Positions 35,506 through 46,195 of a stretch of DNA of 64,000 bases are shown here, in pieces. The notes below the pieces were generated by a model that worked only from the letters and a program-made list of their open reading frames with translations, made no database searches and had not been told where the DNA came from. The position numbers and the translations under genes are program-made. The stretch comes from Acinetobacter wuhouensis (GTDB taxonomy: Bacteria; Pseudomonadota; Gammaproteobacteria; Pseudomonadales; Moraxellaceae). The stretch lies in contig NZ_CP031716.1 in NCBI RefSeq assembly GCF_001696605.3, positions 2,418,001 through 2,482,000 on the forward strand, in the 5' to 3' direction. Positions within the stretch are counted from its first letter, which is position 1. Each line of letters begins with the position of its first letter.

Positions 35506-38500
35506 ATGCAGTTTGTTCATCTTGGTATTCATACCGAATTTTCGATTACAGAATCGATCGTACGTATACCTGATCTGATAAAAGCTGCTGCATCAGACGA
35601 AATGCCTGCATTAGCGATCACAGACCTATCCAACCTACATGCCGCAGTCAAATTCTATAACAAAGCAATGGGCAAAGGCATCAAACCCATTTTTGGTAGT
35701 GTCATTCGCTTAAACGATGCTAATCACAAAGCGACTTTACTCGCAATGACCAATAAAGGCTGGCGTGGACTGACTGAAATCGTCTCACGTGGTTTTATTG
35801 AGGGACAACAACTCTCAATTCCCTGCATCCAAAAAGATTGGGTACTAGAACAATCACAAGACATTATCGTCCTGCTTGGCTTACATAGTGATGTCGGTGA
35901 AATGCTACTTTCAGCCTACCCTGAAAAAGCAGAACCACTACTTGAAGAATGGATCGAAAAATTTGGTAATCGGGTCTATTTAGCATTAACACGTACAGGA
36001 CGCCCACAAGAAGAAAGTTTTAACATCGAAGCGGTTAAATTGGCTTCTAAATATGGCATCGGTGTGGTTGCACACAATGATGTTCACTTCATCACCGCGG
36101 AAGATTTTGAAGCACACGAAGCGCGTGTTTGTATCGCAGATGGTTATGTACTAGGTGACGATAAACGCCCTAAAAATTATAGCCCTGAACAATACTTCAA
36201 AACCTCCGCTGAAATGACTGAATTATTTGCGGATATACCAAGTGCGATTGAAAATACACTTGAAATTGCTAAACGCTGTACAGTGTCTTTACGTTTAGGT
36301 TTCCATGACTTACCAGACTATCCAATTCCTGAAGGTCACACCATTCACTCCTACTTCGAGCACTTGTCCGAGGTCGGTTTAGAAGAACGCCTGGATGTAC
36401 TATACCCTGTAGAAAAACGTGATGAAGACTGGGCTGAAATTCGTAAACCTTATGATGAACGTCTTGCCTATGAGCTTGGCATCATCAATAAAATGGATTT
36501 CCCTGGCTACTTCCTGATCGTAATGGACTTTATTGGATGGTCAAAAAACAATGGTGTCCCAGTTGGACCTGGTCGTGGTTCTGGTGCAGGCTCACTCGTT
36601 GCATACAGTTTAAAAATTACCGACTTAGACCCGCTACGTTATGACCTCCTGTTCGAACGTTTCTTAAACCCAGAACGTGTTTCCATGCCCGACTTTGACG
36701 TCGATTTCTGTATCGCAGGTCGTGATAAAGTCATCGACTATGTAGCACGTCACTATGGACGTGATGCCGTTTCACAGATTGCAACATTTGGTACGATGGC
36801 AGCTAAAGGTGCAATTCGAGATGTTGCCCGCGTATTGGGTAAATCCTATGGTTTGGCAGACCGTATTTCAAAAATGATTCCAACCAAACCTTTAGGTTTA
36901 AGTTTGGAAGAATCATTGGAAGCTGAACCACAACTCAAAGACATCGTCACCAATCCATCCAACCCAGATAACGATGATGCAGCCGAAATTTGGGAAATGG
37001 CGCTTAAACTAGAAGGGATTACTCGTAACACAGGTAAACATGCGGGCGGTGTGGTTATTGCCCCTACGAAGATTACTGATTATTCCGCTGTATTATGTGA
37101 AGCCGATGGTACAGGTCGTGTTGCTCAATTTGATAAAGATGATGTTGAAGCTGCTGGCTTAGTTAAATTCGACTTCTTGGGTCTACGTAACTTAACTGTG
37201 ATTGAAGATGCTGTTCAAAATATTAATAAGCGTGTCAAATCTGAAACACCGCTTGATATTGCGCATATTCCATTAGATGACCCTGAATCTTATGCTGTAT
37301 TTGCTGATGCAAATACTACTGCGGTATTCCAGTTTGAATCCGTGGGCATGAAAAAAATGCTCAAAGAAGCACGCCCAAGTAAATTTGAAGAAATTATCGC
37401 CTTCGTATCTTTATACCGTCCAGGTCCAATGGATCTAATTCCTGACTTTATCCATCGTATGCACGGTGGTGAGTTTGAATACCTGCACCCATTACTTGAA
37501 AGTGTACTTGAACCGACATACGGCATCATGGTGTACCAAGAGCAGGTGATGCAAGCGGCACAGTTCTGTGCAGGCTATACCCTCGGTGGTGCAGATTTAC
37601 TGCGTCGTGCCATGGGTAAAAAGAAAGTCGAGGAAATGGTCAAACAACGTGCCACCTTTATTGAAGGTGCTGCGAAAAAAGATATTGATGAAGGCACAGC
37701 CAACCATATCTTTGACTATATGGAAAAATTCGCAGGCTATGGTTTTAACAAATCACATGCTGCCGCGTATGCCCTCGTTGCCTATCAAACCGCTTGGCTG
37801 AAAGCGCACTACCCTTCTGAATTTATGGCTGCGGTCATGTCTTCGGAAATGCAGAATACGGACAATATTGTCTTCTTGATCGATGACTGTCGAATCAACA
37901 ATTTAAAAGTTTTACCGCCTTCTGTGAATATGTCGTTCTATCAATTCCATGCCAGTGATGCAGAAACTATTATCTATGGTTTAGGCGCGATCAAAGGTGT
38001 CGGTGAAGCTGCAATGCAGTCGGTGATTGATTCACGTGAACAAGATGGAGAATTTAAAGACCTCTTTGATTTCTGCCATCGCATAGATTTGAAGAAAATC
38101 AATAAACGAACTTTAGAGGCTTTGATTCGTGCCGGTGCTTTAGACTGTTTAGGTATTGAACGTTCAAGTTTGATGGCACAATTACCAGAAGCTGTTCAAG
38201 CGGCAGAACAAGCACGTTCAAACCGTGAAACTGGCATCATGGATTTATTTGGTGAAGTTGAAGAAGTTCAACGTAAACCAGCCAAACCTGTAAAACCATG
38301 GTCAGATGAAGTTCGGCTCAAAGGTGAAAAAGATACCTTAGGTTTATATTTAACAGGTCATCCGATTGATGTTTATCGTGCAGAATTAAAAGCATTTATT
38401 CCGCATAAAATCAATGAACTCACGCCTACACGCCGTGGTGTAACGACTGTTTTTGCAGGTTTAGTGGTCGATGTAGCCAACTTCCCGAACCGTATGATGA

Positions 38501-39078
38501 TCACCTTAGATGATGGTACTGCGCGTATCGAAGTCTCGGCGAATCACGAACGTTTCCAACGCTTCAAAGATATTATTCAAAATGAAAAAGTGGTGGTCAT
38601 CGAAGGTGAAATTTATGAACGTGAAGGTTTTGATCGCCCAATGGGACGCTTAACCAAAGCATTCACCTTAAATGAAATCCGTCAAAAACGTGTCAATCAC
38701 ATCGAACTTAAACTTCAACCTGAAGTTATTAGTAAAACTTTAGTTTCTGATCTGCAAAAGATTCTATTACCTTTCTGTAATGTCGATATGTGTCAGCATA
38801 TTCCAATGCAAATATTGATGGACTATGACTACGCAACTGCTGATTTGCATTTAGGACAACAATGGAAAGTCGCGCCTTTGGATGATTTACTGTCAAAATT
38901 ACGTGATTATTTTGGCAAAGAATCTATTCATCTTGAATACCATGTCAAATCTAAAGCAGCCAAAGCCGTAGATCATCGTGAACTCGCTCAAACAACTCAA
39001 GTTGCTCCGCCACCTGAGAACATGAGTATGGATGATGCCATGGATGAATATATGGCTGATGCAGGTCAATTTTCCTAA
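35506..39078 (+). CDS. dnaE: DNA polymerase III alpha subunit
   Basis: The replicative polymerase, 1190 aa. The N-terminal PHP domain begins MQFVHLGIHTEFSITESIV. The polymerase core has the loop GPGRGSGAGSLVAYSL and the catalytic Asp pair in PDFDVDF (Asp398, Asp400). The tandem helix-hairpin-helix region (GLGAIKGVGEAA) and the OB fold (TTVFAGLVVDV) follow, then a C-terminal tau-binding domain. It is followed 43 bp later by trmJ on the same strand. Confidence 0.97.
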   Translation: MQFVHLGIHTEFSITESIVRIPDLIKAAASDEMPALAITDLSNLHAAVKFYNKAMGKGIKPIFGSVIRLNDANHKATLLAMTNKGWRGLTEIVSRGFIEGQQLSIPCIQKDWVLEQSQDIIVLLGLHSDVGEMLLSAYPEKAEPLLEEWIEKFGNRVYLALTRTGRPQEESFNIEAVKLASKYGIGVVAHNDVHFITAEDFEAHEARVCIADGYVLGDDKRPKNYSPEQYFKTSAEMTELFADIPSAIENTLEIAKRCTVSLRLGFHDLPDYPIPEGHTIHSYFEHLSEVGLEERLDVLYPVEKRDEDWAEIRKPYDERLAYELGIINKMDFPGYFLIVMDFIGWSKNNGVPVGPGRGSGAGSLVAYSLKITDLDPLRYDLLFERFLNPERVSMPDFDVDFCIAGRDKVIDYVARHYGRDAVSQIATFGTMAAKGAIRDVARVLGKSYGLADRISKMIPTKPLGLSLEESLEAEPQLKDIVTNPSNPDNDDAAEIWEMALKLEGITRNTGKHAGGVVIAPTKITDYSAVLCEADGTGRVAQFDKDDVEAAGLVKFDFLGLRNLTVIEDAVQNINKRVKSETPLDIAHIPLDDPESYAVFADANTTAVFQFESVGMKKMLKEARPSKFEEIIAFVSLYRPGPMDLIPDFIHRMHGGEFEYLHPLLESVLEPTYGIMVYQEQVMQAAQFCAGYTLGGADLLRRAMGKKKVEEMVKQRATFIEGAAKKDIDEGTANHIFDYMEKFAGYGFNKSHAAAYALVAYQTAWLKAHYPSEFMAAVMSSEMQNTDNIVFLIDDCRINNLKVLPPSVNMSFYQFHASDAETIIYGLGAIKGVGEAAMQSVIDSREQDGEFKDLFDFCHRIDLKKINKRTLEALIRAGALDCLGIERSSLMAQLPEAVQAAEQARSNRETGIMDLFGEVEEVQRKPAKPVKPWSDEVRLKGEKDTLGLYLTGHPIDVYRAELKAFIPHKINELTPTRRGVTTVFAGLVVDVANFPNRMMITLDDGTARIEVSANHERFQRFKDIIQNEKVVVIEGEIYEREGFDRPMGRLTKAFTLNEIRQKRVNHIELKLQPEVISKTLVSDLQKILLPFCNVDMCQHIPMQILMDYDYATADLHLGQQWKVAPLDDLLSKLRDYFGKESIHLEYHVKSKAAKAVDHRELAQTTQVAPPPENMSMDDAMDEYMADAGQFS

Positions 39079-39121
39079 ATTGTTCTCCCTAATTTTTTAA
39101 TTTTTATATGTTGGAATATTC

Positions 39122-39955
39122 ATGGATATCTTCGACAATGCTGTGATTTCACAGCATTTAAGTCATGTACGTATCGTCATGGTCAATACTACTCTGCCAG
39201 CCAATATTGGTAGTGCTTTGCGTGCGATGAAAACAATGGGACTATCTAAACTGGTCTTAGTTTCACCTAAAACTTATCCGCACCCTGATATTGATGCACT
39301 TTCTGCAGGTGCTTCTGATTTGATTGAACAGATCGAAATTGTCGAAACTTTAGAAGATGCGATTAAAGATTGTCACCTTGTTTTTGGTACGAGTGCGCGT
39401 AGTCGTACTATTCCTTGGCCATTGCTTGAAGCACGCCCTGCTGCACAAAAAACGATGCAAGCCGTGATTCAAGAACAACAGGAAACTGCGATTGTCTTTG
39501 GACGTGAAGACCGTGGACTGACCAATGAAGAACTGGCATTGGCAAATTATCATGTCACCATTCCTGTCAATAGCGATTATGGCGTTTTGAATGTTGCACA
39601 GGCAATTCAAGTCATTTGCTATGAAATGCGTATGGCAACACTAGAATTAGCAGATAAACAAGTCGATACCGAAGCTATGATGCATGTGACTGATGCTGAT
39701 GATATGCATTGGGACGAGCCTTTGGTGACCCATGAGCAAATGGAGCAATTCTACCCACATTTTGAAAAAATGTTGGCTGAAATCGAATTTATGGATCCAA
39801 AAAATCCAAGATTATTACCTTTGCGCTTGCGTCGACTTTTTGGACGTATACAATTAGATAAGATGGAATATCATTTATTAAGAGGCGTGTTTAGCCGAGT
39901 ACAAGCCTTGAATAATGGTACATGGAAAAAGTCAAAAACTGAGGATCAAAACTAA
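39122..39955 (+). CDS. trmJ: tRNA (cytidine/uridine-2'-O-)-methyltransferase TrmJ
   Basis: A SPOUT-fold methyltransferase that methylates the ribose of residue 32 in tRNA, 277 aa. N-terminal [20 protein letters not shown], the mid motif [15 protein letters not shown], and the knot motif [16 protein letters not shown] are typical. A C-terminal helical dimerisation extension is present. Its stop overlaps the cysE start by one base (TAATG), indicating coupled translation. Confidence 0.93.
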   Translation: MDIFDNAVISQHLSHVRIVMVNTTLPANIGSALRAMKTMGLSKLVLVSPKTYPHPDIDALSAGASDLIEQIEIVETLEDAIKDCHLVFGTSARSRTIPWPLLEARPAAQKTMQAVIQEQQETAIVFGREDRGLTNEELALANYHVTIPVNSDYGVLNVAQAIQVICYEMRMATLELADKQVDTEAMMHVTDADDMHWDEPLVTHEQMEQFYPHFEKMLAEIEFMDPKNPRLLPLRLRRLFGRIQLDKMEYHLLRGVFSRVQALNNGTWKKSKTEDQN

Positions 39956-40788
39956 TGCTAAAACAGCTTAAAGAAGACATCCAAGCTGTATTTGCGCGTG
40001 ATCCTGCTGCGCGCAATACCTTTGAAGTACTGACCACCTATCCTGGCATTCATGCACTGATGATGCATAGAGTCGCACACGAACTATGGGTAAAGGATTG
40101 TAAAACTTCAGCACGAATCCTGTCTTCTTTCAGTCGTTTTACTACGGGTATTGAAATCCATCCTGGTGCGAAAATCGGTAAACGTTTTTTTATCGACCAT
40201 GGCATGGGCGTTGTGATTGGTGAAACCGCCGAAATTGGCGATGATGTGACCTTATACCATGGTGTCACTTTAGGTGGCACAACGTGGAATACGGGAAAGC
40301 GACATCCAACATTGGCTGATGGTGTTGTCGTTGGCGCGGGTGCAAAGATTCTTGGTCCTTTTATCGTGGGTAAAAATGCCAAAGTCGGTTCAAATGCGGT
40401 CGTGACCAAAGCTGTCCCAGAAGGTGCAACAGCTGTTGGTAACCCTGCCCGCTTTATCATTAAAGATAAAGATAGCAAGCCAAGTGCTGTACAAGAAGCA
40501 CCGTGTCCAGAAAAAGCGATTGACAGTTTAAATCCAAATCCTGAATTTCAGGCTTATGCTGCAACGCAAGAACAAACTGATCCAATGCTCGAAGGCATGC
40601 GTGTCCTACTTAATCGCCTAGAACAAAATGAAAAGCGCATGAATGATTTATGTCATCGTTTATCACAGCTTGATCCTAGTTTTCATGTACAACAAAACTT
40701 AGAACAACCATTAAGTGATGAAGAAATCAAAATCATTGATGATGTTCGTCGTGAATGTGAAGCGCAAAAGCAACAATCTAAGACCTAA
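39955..40788 (+). CDS. cysE: Serine O-acetyltransferase
   Basis: Makes O-acetylserine for cysteine synthesis. The short EpsC-type N-terminus ([20 protein letters not shown]) leads to left-handed beta-helix hexapeptide repeats with the catalytic His in [20 protein letters not shown] and [10 protein letters not shown]. After residue about 170 there is an unusual extension of about 100 aa (Pro/Gln-rich linker and a charged helix, [20 protein letters not shown]) that may form a coiled coil. It is coupled to trmJ and ends in a strong terminator. Confidence 0.93.
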   Translation: MLKQLKEDIQAVFARDPAARNTFEVLTTYPGIHALMMHRVAHELWVKDCKTSARILSSFSRFTTGIEIHPGAKIGKRFFIDHGMGVVIGETAEIGDDVTLYHGVTLGGTTWNTGKRHPTLADGVVVGAGAKILGPFIVGKNAKVGSNAVVTKAVPEGATAVGNPARFIIKDKDSKPSAVQEAPCPEKAIDSLNPNPEFQAYAATQEQTDPMLEGMRVLLNRLEQNEKRMNDLCHRLSQLDPSFHVQQNLEQPLSDEEIKIIDDVRRECEAQKQQSKT

Positions 40789-40804
40789 AAGCACAGTTTT
40801 TATG

Positions 40805-40839
40805 GTATGAAGTTATTGCTAAATAACTTCATACTTTTC
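40805..40839 (+). terminator. Terminator of the trmJ-cysE unit
   Basis: GTATGAAGTTATT (40805-40817) and AATAACTTCATAC (40822-40834) form a perfect 13-bp stem with a 4-nt loop, followed by TTTT. Confidence 0.85.
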
Positions 40840-41033
40840 AACATATAATTATTTTTCTGATCAAAATAAAAAACAATAAAAATCTGAGTATTTTTTCAAA
40901 TCTGAGTTATCAATTTTCAATCTTTATGTATTATTTTTAATAACATAATGCTTTTAAAGTTGCATGTTCCAGTCCGTTTTCATAGACTGATGCACATGTA
41001 AATTTTTTAATATAAATTTAATGGAAGATCCTC

Positions 41034-41960
41034 ATGACGATTAAGCCTTTGGCATACGCATTACTTGCAACTTCTGTACTGACAGCGTGTTCAACAACTC
41101 CAACGAAGCATGAAAATAAAATTGCTGCAAATGAACCTTTTATTTACACTGAGCCAGAAATTTCACCACCATTCTACGCACTGAATCCATTTGATTATAC
41201 TAAGCCACCAGTATTTGAATTAGAATTAAAAAAAGCAGCAGCAGCCCCTGTAAACAAACTTGAAGTAACTGACCCTGCTAACCCAACTAAAAAGCTTATT
41301 TTAGATACTAACAAACTGATCATTCCAACTGTAAATAATACTCAGCGCACCATGAAGTATGCTGTGCTTGCAGGTGAAAATGAAATCGACATCACTGCAA
41401 TTGATGACTTCTTACAAATGGTGGAAGGTAAAGCGCGCCATTACCCACCCCAATTTTCTGATCGCAAAGAAAAAAGTGGTTTTGTATCAAAATTAAAAGA
41501 AGTATCTACACAGCTTGACCAATTAGCAGCTGCACCAAATGCATCATTTGATGTTCTTATTCGTGCATTTAAAGCGAGTATTCTAGGTCGTAACTTGGAT
41601 TTGGGTTCATCATATACCACCAAATCTCTTGATTACGCACAACGTATTCTCAAAATCAATAAAGAAGATCCAGAAGCTAACTTATGGTTTGGCTTTTCTT
41701 TATCTGAAGGTGGTGGTCAAAAAGAAGCACTACCATATTTAGATAAAGCAATGAAAGCGGGTGTCCAAGAAGCTTATTTATCTTCTGTGAATAATTATTT
41801 AGGTATGGAACAGAAGAAAAATGCAGTGCAAATGCTAAAAAATTATAAAGTAAAATACCCAGAAGAAGCTTCTGTTGTCGATCGCTTGATTCCTGAAGTT
41901 GAAAAACAAGGACGCTATAATGTATGGCAAACACTGAAGAATCCAGCTCTCGCGAAGTAA
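41034..41960 (+). CDS. Lipoprotein with TPR-like C-terminus
   Basis: A 308-aa envelope lipoprotein of unknown function. The signal peptide MTIKPLAYALLATSVLTACS has its lipidated Cys at residue 19. The C-terminal third is helical with TPR-like repeats (ILKINKEDPEANLWFGFSLS, then EALPYLDKAMKAG). The middle contains a helical pair (FVSKLKEVSTQLDQLAAAPN). It is probably in the inner leaflet of the outer membrane. It is followed by a terminator, and a second lipoprotein gene starts 120 bp further on. Confidence 0.75.
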   Translation: MTIKPLAYALLATSVLTACSTTPTKHENKIAANEPFIYTEPEISPPFYALNPFDYTKPPVFELELKKAAAAPVNKLEVTDPANPTKKLILDTNKLIIPTVNNTQRTMKYAVLAGENEIDITAIDDFLQMVEGKARHYPPQFSDRKEKSGFVSKLKEVSTQLDQLAAAPNASFDVLIRAFKASILGRNLDLGSSYTTKSLDYAQRILKINKEDPEANLWFGFSLSEGGGQKEALPYLDKAMKAGVQEAYLSSVNNYLGMEQKKNAVQMLKNYKVKYPEEASVVDRLIPEVEKQGRYNVWQTLKNPALAK

Positions 41961-41987
41961 TAAGTTAAAATGGCAATTTAGAATTTA

Positions 41988-42020
41988 AAAAATAGACTGA
42001 TCATTCAGTCTATTTTTTTT
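41988..42020 (+). terminator. Terminator of the TPR-like lipoprotein gene
   Basis: AAATAGACTGA (41990-42000) and TCAGTCTATTT (42005-42015) form a perfect 11-bp stem followed by T8. Confidence 0.9.
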
Positions 42021-42080
42021 GATTTCAAATTGAATTTAAACAAAATTGTCGTATTATTCAGAAATAGCTTGAACCAGTTA

Positions 42081-44090
42081 ATGATTATGCAAAACTCTAA
42101 AAAAAATATTTTGCTCTATGCTTTAGCCTTCAGTCCCCTGTTTTTTTCTGGATGCCAAGTAGTTAGCGTAAAAAATCAAAAAGTAAATGTCACAATTGCC
42201 AATGAACGTGACAGTATTTTAACGCGTTCTAAAATGAGTGAAGCCAGTTTAAATGTCCTCTCAATGACAGGACGTGAAGCCAAGTCTTGTGCTGAAGAAC
42301 CTGAAAAATGTGTTGCTGATTTAGAAAAAATTCCGCAAATTCAGGACGAACAGCTCCTCTCTACAATTAGTGAAATCTATTTAACCAAAGCGATTTCATT
42401 AGGTGACTCATCCAACTGTAAAATTAGTCTATTTGCAAAGCATCAGTCTGAAGAAAAACAAAAAATTAATCAGCAAAATTACGATCAATGTTTAGATCAA
42501 CAAATGGCGATGCTAGACAAAAGTATCCGTTATAGTTATGCCTATTTATTTAATACTGAGCGTCAACCACAAGATCGTATTTTCAATAATAGACAAGTCC
42601 AAATTCGAGATTTTTACAATCAGTCTTTGGCAAAAATGATTACTACCTATTCATTACGCCATAAAAATCAAAAAGTTTCGAAACAGATTCAAATTGGTGA
42701 AAGTCGCTATAGCATCAACTTTGATGGTTATCCGCAATTAGCTCAGTTAGATATTGAAAATTTACTCTCAAGTTATAATCTCAACTTTTCAGGCTTACGC
42801 TCCATCAACCGTCGAGATGGTTTCGGTGCTGAGTTTGTCGCCATCCTACCCGAAACTAAAAAATCAGAAGAAAATAAATATATTGTTGATCCTGAACATT
42901 ATGCTTATAAAGGTGGTGTGAATCCAAATATCCACCAACCACGCTATTTATCTGTCAGCATTGCTGCTCAACCTCAATCCTCTGAAAGTATACAAAGCAT
43001 CTTGCATGACCCAAATTTTCAGTTGAAAGTTTATGACCCGTATAGCATTGAAAAAGTCAAAGTCGGTGGTAAAGAATATCCTCTTGCAGCTAATTTCTCT
43101 GCCCCCTACGGTTTGTGGTTGGCTGAAAATAATCTAGGGATCGCAGCTTATCTCAGCTTAATCGACCGCGATCAGCGTTTAACCATGCCACATTTATACA
43201 TGCTTGAACCTTATAACCCAAATAAAAAAGTGATTGTATTGGTTCATGGTTTGGCGAGTAGCCCTGAAGCGTGGATTCGTTTAACCAATGATATTATGGG
43301 CGATAATGTACTGCGCGAAAACTATCAAGTTTGGCAAGTATTCTATTCAACCAATATGCCGATTTTAGAAAGCCGTTTCCAAATTAATGCCATTATCAAT
43401 CAAACTTTTAAAACTATTGATCCAAATTCCTCTTCTGCAAAAGACTCTGTTTTGATTGGACATAGTATGGGGGGAATTATTGCACGGCTATTGGTTAGCG
43501 ATTCTGATTTAACTCAACCTGCTTTAAAGATGTTAAATAATCGGAAATACGATAAGTTTAAAAATGATCATATTTTCCAAGCACGTTTACAGATGAAACC
43601 TGTACCAAACTTTGACCGTGCTATTTTTATTTCAGCACCACATCGTGGCACAGCTTTTGCGGATCGTTGGTTTACCCTAGCTGCTCGTCGGATTATTAAA
43701 CTTCCAGGTGCGTTCTTAGGAGCTTTAGCAGATTCGATAGATGACCGTGATTTGAATGCGAAAAACTTCTTAAAAGATGTTGGGCATGGTTTGATTCAAA
43801 ATGGACCAAGTGATCTGAGCCATAATTCTAAATTCACCCTATTAACCAAAGATGTAATGCCTAAAAAAGGCATGATTTATCATTCAATTATGGGGAATGT
43901 TACAGATAGCTCTGATCCAAATGTCATGACGGATGGCATCGTGCCATATACCAGTTCACATTTAGATGGTGCCGTTTCTGAAAAAGTACTGAAAGGTGGA
44001 CATTCCATTCAAGAAACTCCTGAAGCCGTACTCGAACTTCGCCGTATTTTAAGATTACATTTAACGGAACACGGTTTATACAAGCCTTAA
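42081..44090 (+). CDS. Large alpha/beta-hydrolase lipoprotein (PGAP1-like lipase)
   Basis: About 669 aa. The ATG at 42081 (MIMQNSKKN) gives a lipoprotein signal peptide ending FFSGC; the TTG at 42030 is rejected because it would bury the signal. The N-terminal 370 residues are not recognised. The C-terminal hydrolase domain has VLVHGLASSPEAW (oxyanion HG), nucleophile in GHSMGGIIARLLV (about residue 462) and ISAPHRGTAFADRW, with the His probably in KGGHSIQETPEA. It is likely an outer-membrane-anchored esterase or lipase. Ribosome site is weak. Confidence 0.8.
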   Translation: MIMQNSKKNILLYALAFSPLFFSGCQVVSVKNQKVNVTIANERDSILTRSKMSEASLNVLSMTGREAKSCAEEPEKCVADLEKIPQIQDEQLLSTISEIYLTKAISLGDSSNCKISLFAKHQSEEKQKINQQNYDQCLDQQMAMLDKSIRYSYAYLFNTERQPQDRIFNNRQVQIRDFYNQSLAKMITTYSLRHKNQKVSKQIQIGESRYSINFDGYPQLAQLDIENLLSSYNLNFSGLRSINRRDGFGAEFVAILPETKKSEENKYIVDPEHYAYKGGVNPNIHQPRYLSVSIAAQPQSSESIQSILHDPNFQLKVYDPYSIEKVKVGGKEYPLAANFSAPYGLWLAENNLGIAAYLSLIDRDQRLTMPHLYMLEPYNPNKKVIVLVHGLASSPEAWIRLTNDIMGDNVLRENYQVWQVFYSTNMPILESRFQINAIINQTFKTIDPNSSSAKDSVLIGHSMGGIIARLLVSDSDLTQPALKMLNNRKYDKFKNDHIFQARLQMKPVPNFDRAIFISAPHRGTAFADRWFTLAARRIIKLPGAFLGALADSIDDRDLNAKNFLKDVGHGLIQNGPSDLSHNSKFTLLTKDVMPKKGMIYHSIMGNVTDSSDPNVMTDGIVPYTSSHLDGAVSEKVLKGGHSIQETPEAVLELRRILRLHLTEHGLYKP

Positions 44091-44104
44091 ATTCTAGTTG
44101 AGTC

Positions 44105-44137
44105 AAAAATGCCAGCTTAATCACAGCTGGCATTTTT
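44105..44137. terminator. Bidirectional terminator between convergent genes
   Basis: AAAAATGCCAGCT (44105-44117) and AGCTGGCATTTTT (44125-44137) form a perfect 13-bp stem. Confidence 0.9.
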
Positions 44138-44180
44138 ATAAACCCTAAACTATCAAATGATGTGCTTACATTTCAATAGG

Positions 44181-45011
44181 CTATGCTTTTTTGGGCGTAG
44201 CATTGATCACCAAGAAAATGCCTGCCAATACGATGAGTGTTGAAACAATCATCCGTAGACTTATACTTTCCCCGACAAATAATGAACCGCCTAAAATTGC
44301 CAAACACGGAACACTGAGTTGCACGGTACTTGCTGTAATACTGTCAATTTTACGGACAATCGCATACCACAGGACATACGCTCCACTAGATGCCAAGCCA
44401 CCAGAAAGCATTGCAAACATGACACCATGTATATCTAGGTTGATATTTTCAATAAAAAATAACCCCATCACAATCACGATCGGTACTGCAAGTACAAAGT
44501 TTGTAAAGGTACTCGCCAAAGGGTTGGTAATCTGTTTTCCACTGATGCTATAGCAAGCCCAAGCAATGCCAGAAACAATCATCAGCAATGCAGAATTAAA
44601 AGGTGGTGCTTTTGAATTTGGTAATAGTAAAATCACAATCCCAGCCAAAGCAAGAATCAGCCCCAAGAGGCGTTTAAAATTAAGTTTTTCGCCATGAAAA
44701 ACGCCGTATAACACCATACTCAGTTGTACGATACCAAATAAAAGTAATGCGCCTGTACCCGCTTCGATATGTATATATGCCAATGAAAATGCTAGTACAT
44801 AAACAGCAAGGAAAAATGCTTGCTTGATGTTCCATTTCAGAGGAACTCTTTCTTTAGAAAGCAGAAATAAAAACAATAACGTGACTGCACCACTCGTTAC
44901 CCGAACCACACTAAATGACACAGGATCAATTGAAGTATTGACTAAAGCGAGACGGCATAGGACTGAATTTGCAGCAAAAGCCAACATGGCAATACACAAA
45001 CGTAGCAGCAT
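44181..45011 (-). CDS. EamA/DMT-family transporter
   Basis: A 276-aa inner-membrane protein with about ten helices in two EamA repeats. The N-terminal repeat has ANSVLCRLALVNTSIDPVSF and the second begins near FNSALLMIVSGIAWACYSIS; both are typical of RhaT/YdcZ-type exporters. The substrate is unknown; metabolite or amino-acid export is usual in the family. It stands alone. Confidence 0.88.
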   Translation of the reverse strand: MLLRLCIAMLAFAANSVLCRLALVNTSIDPVSFSVVRVTSGAVTLLFLFLLSKERVPLKWNIKQAFFLAVYVLAFSLAYIHIEAGTGALLLFGIVQLSMVLYGVFHGEKLNFKRLLGLILALAGIVILLLPNSKAPPFNSALLMIVSGIAWACYSISGKQITNPLASTFTNFVLAVPIVIVMGLFFIENINLDIHGVMFAMLSGGLASSGAYVLWYAIVRKIDSITASTVQLSVPCLAILGGSLFVGESISLRMIVSTLIVLAGIFLVINATPKKA

Positions 45012-45215
45012 AGTTGAGCATCCATTTTCAACAATGTAGACCTATGTATATAAAAAAATTACTTATTAAGCTATAAGTAATTTTTTATTAAAACTATCAA
45101 CATCTCTGATATAACATTAACTTCATTGCGTTCACCTACACATTTAACAATGCCATAGCGTAACACTTAAAGAAAAAACGACTTTAAATAATCATCCTTG
45201 AGCTAAATTAAGTCC

Positions 45216-45629
45216 TTATTCTGTAGGATTAAATAAGGCGATCACATCAGCTTCCGTCATTTTCGTGGTTTCATTGTCGAAACTGTAAAATTGTGGTTTA
45301 TTGTCGATATAAATCTCTAGATCAAGCTTTAAATCTTCAGGTGAATCATTCAAAGCAAAAGCATTAATATTGCAATAGCTTTGGTCTTTAGTTCGCCAAA
45401 AAAGATTTGTTCCACAAACATTACAAAAGCCACGTTCCCCCCATTCAGAAGAGTTATAGACCGTTAAATGCACTTGCTGATCAAAGACCAAACTACCTTG
45501 CTCTGTATCAATCGTCATAATCACACCACTGGTTTGTCTACGACAAATTGAACAATGGCACACATGTACATCATGATTTTTTAGCATTACTGAGAAAGTG
45601 GTTGCACCACAAACACACTGTCCTTTCAT
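45216..45629 (-). CDS. GFA/CENP-V family zinc protein
   Basis: A 137-aa zinc protein of the glutathione-dependent formaldehyde-activating enzyme family (Mss4-like fold). The metal-binding Cys are in CVCG (residues 5 and 7), CHCSIC (24, 26, 29) and CNVCG near residue 95. The enzymatic reaction is not established for most members. Monocistronic. The 200-bp spacers on both sides hold nothing I can name. Confidence 0.88.
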   Translation of the reverse strand: MKGQCVCGATTFSVMLKNHDVHVCHCSICRRQTSGVIMTIDTEQGSLVFDQQVHLTVYNSSEWGERGFCNVCGTNLFWRTKDQSYCNINAFALNDSPEDLKLDLEIYIDNKPQFYSFDNETTKMTEADVIALFNPTE

Positions 45630-45804
45630 AACTTCATCCTTATCAATTTATTTATATAAAATACTATGTGTGTTATATCTAATTCTAGTTAAATCATACA
45701 TTTTTTAATCAAGCTTAATTAAATCGTGAATTTCCAATTGTAATTTAAAATAATTAGTTTTAAATTATTAAATACAACAACTTAAATATAATATATGGAT
45801 AAAT

Positions 45805-46050
45805 ATGCGTTATAAAATTATTGATGTTTATAAACTTCAAGATATTCAACGGTATATCGCTAAATGTTTAAAAACGCAATCACCTCAATTCATTGTAATT
45901 GAAAGCCATCGTACGCTATGTAAAGAACTCGATATCATTGATGTAGACTTAGAAAAGTCCATAGCAACATGGGCAACAGGTGAAAAAATAGCTTTAAAAA
46001 TCATTCATAAATCCGATCATATAGAAAAATTCTACAACATTGATCATTAA
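45805..46050 (+). CDS. Small hypothetical protein, 81 aa
   Basis: Not recognised. A soluble alpha/beta protein (MRYKIIDVYKLQDIQRYIAK...IVIESHRTLCKELDIIDVDL) with two Cys and no signal peptide. Ribosome site GGATAA seven bases before ATG is weak. Composition is AT-rich. It might be an antitoxin-like or regulatory small protein, but nothing shows this. Confidence 0.5.
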   Translation: MRYKIIDVYKLQDIQRYIAKCLKTQSPQFIVIESHRTLCKELDIIDVDLEKSIATWATGEKIALKIIHKSDHIEKFYNIDH

Positions 46051-46195
46051 ATTTTTCTTAGACAAAATAATTGACTGCATAATTCAAAATTCGTTAAAAA
46101 ATTTGACACTATCTATTCAAAGCCTTTATTTTATCAATTAAGTTCCTTTTTAGAACTTCAATTAAATTAGAACTTAAAAACCTAAGGATAAAAGT

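Noticed and set aside
40050..40478. 142-codon open frame antisense to cysE
   Set aside because: It is a shadow of the hexapeptide repeats; no initiation signal and no family features.
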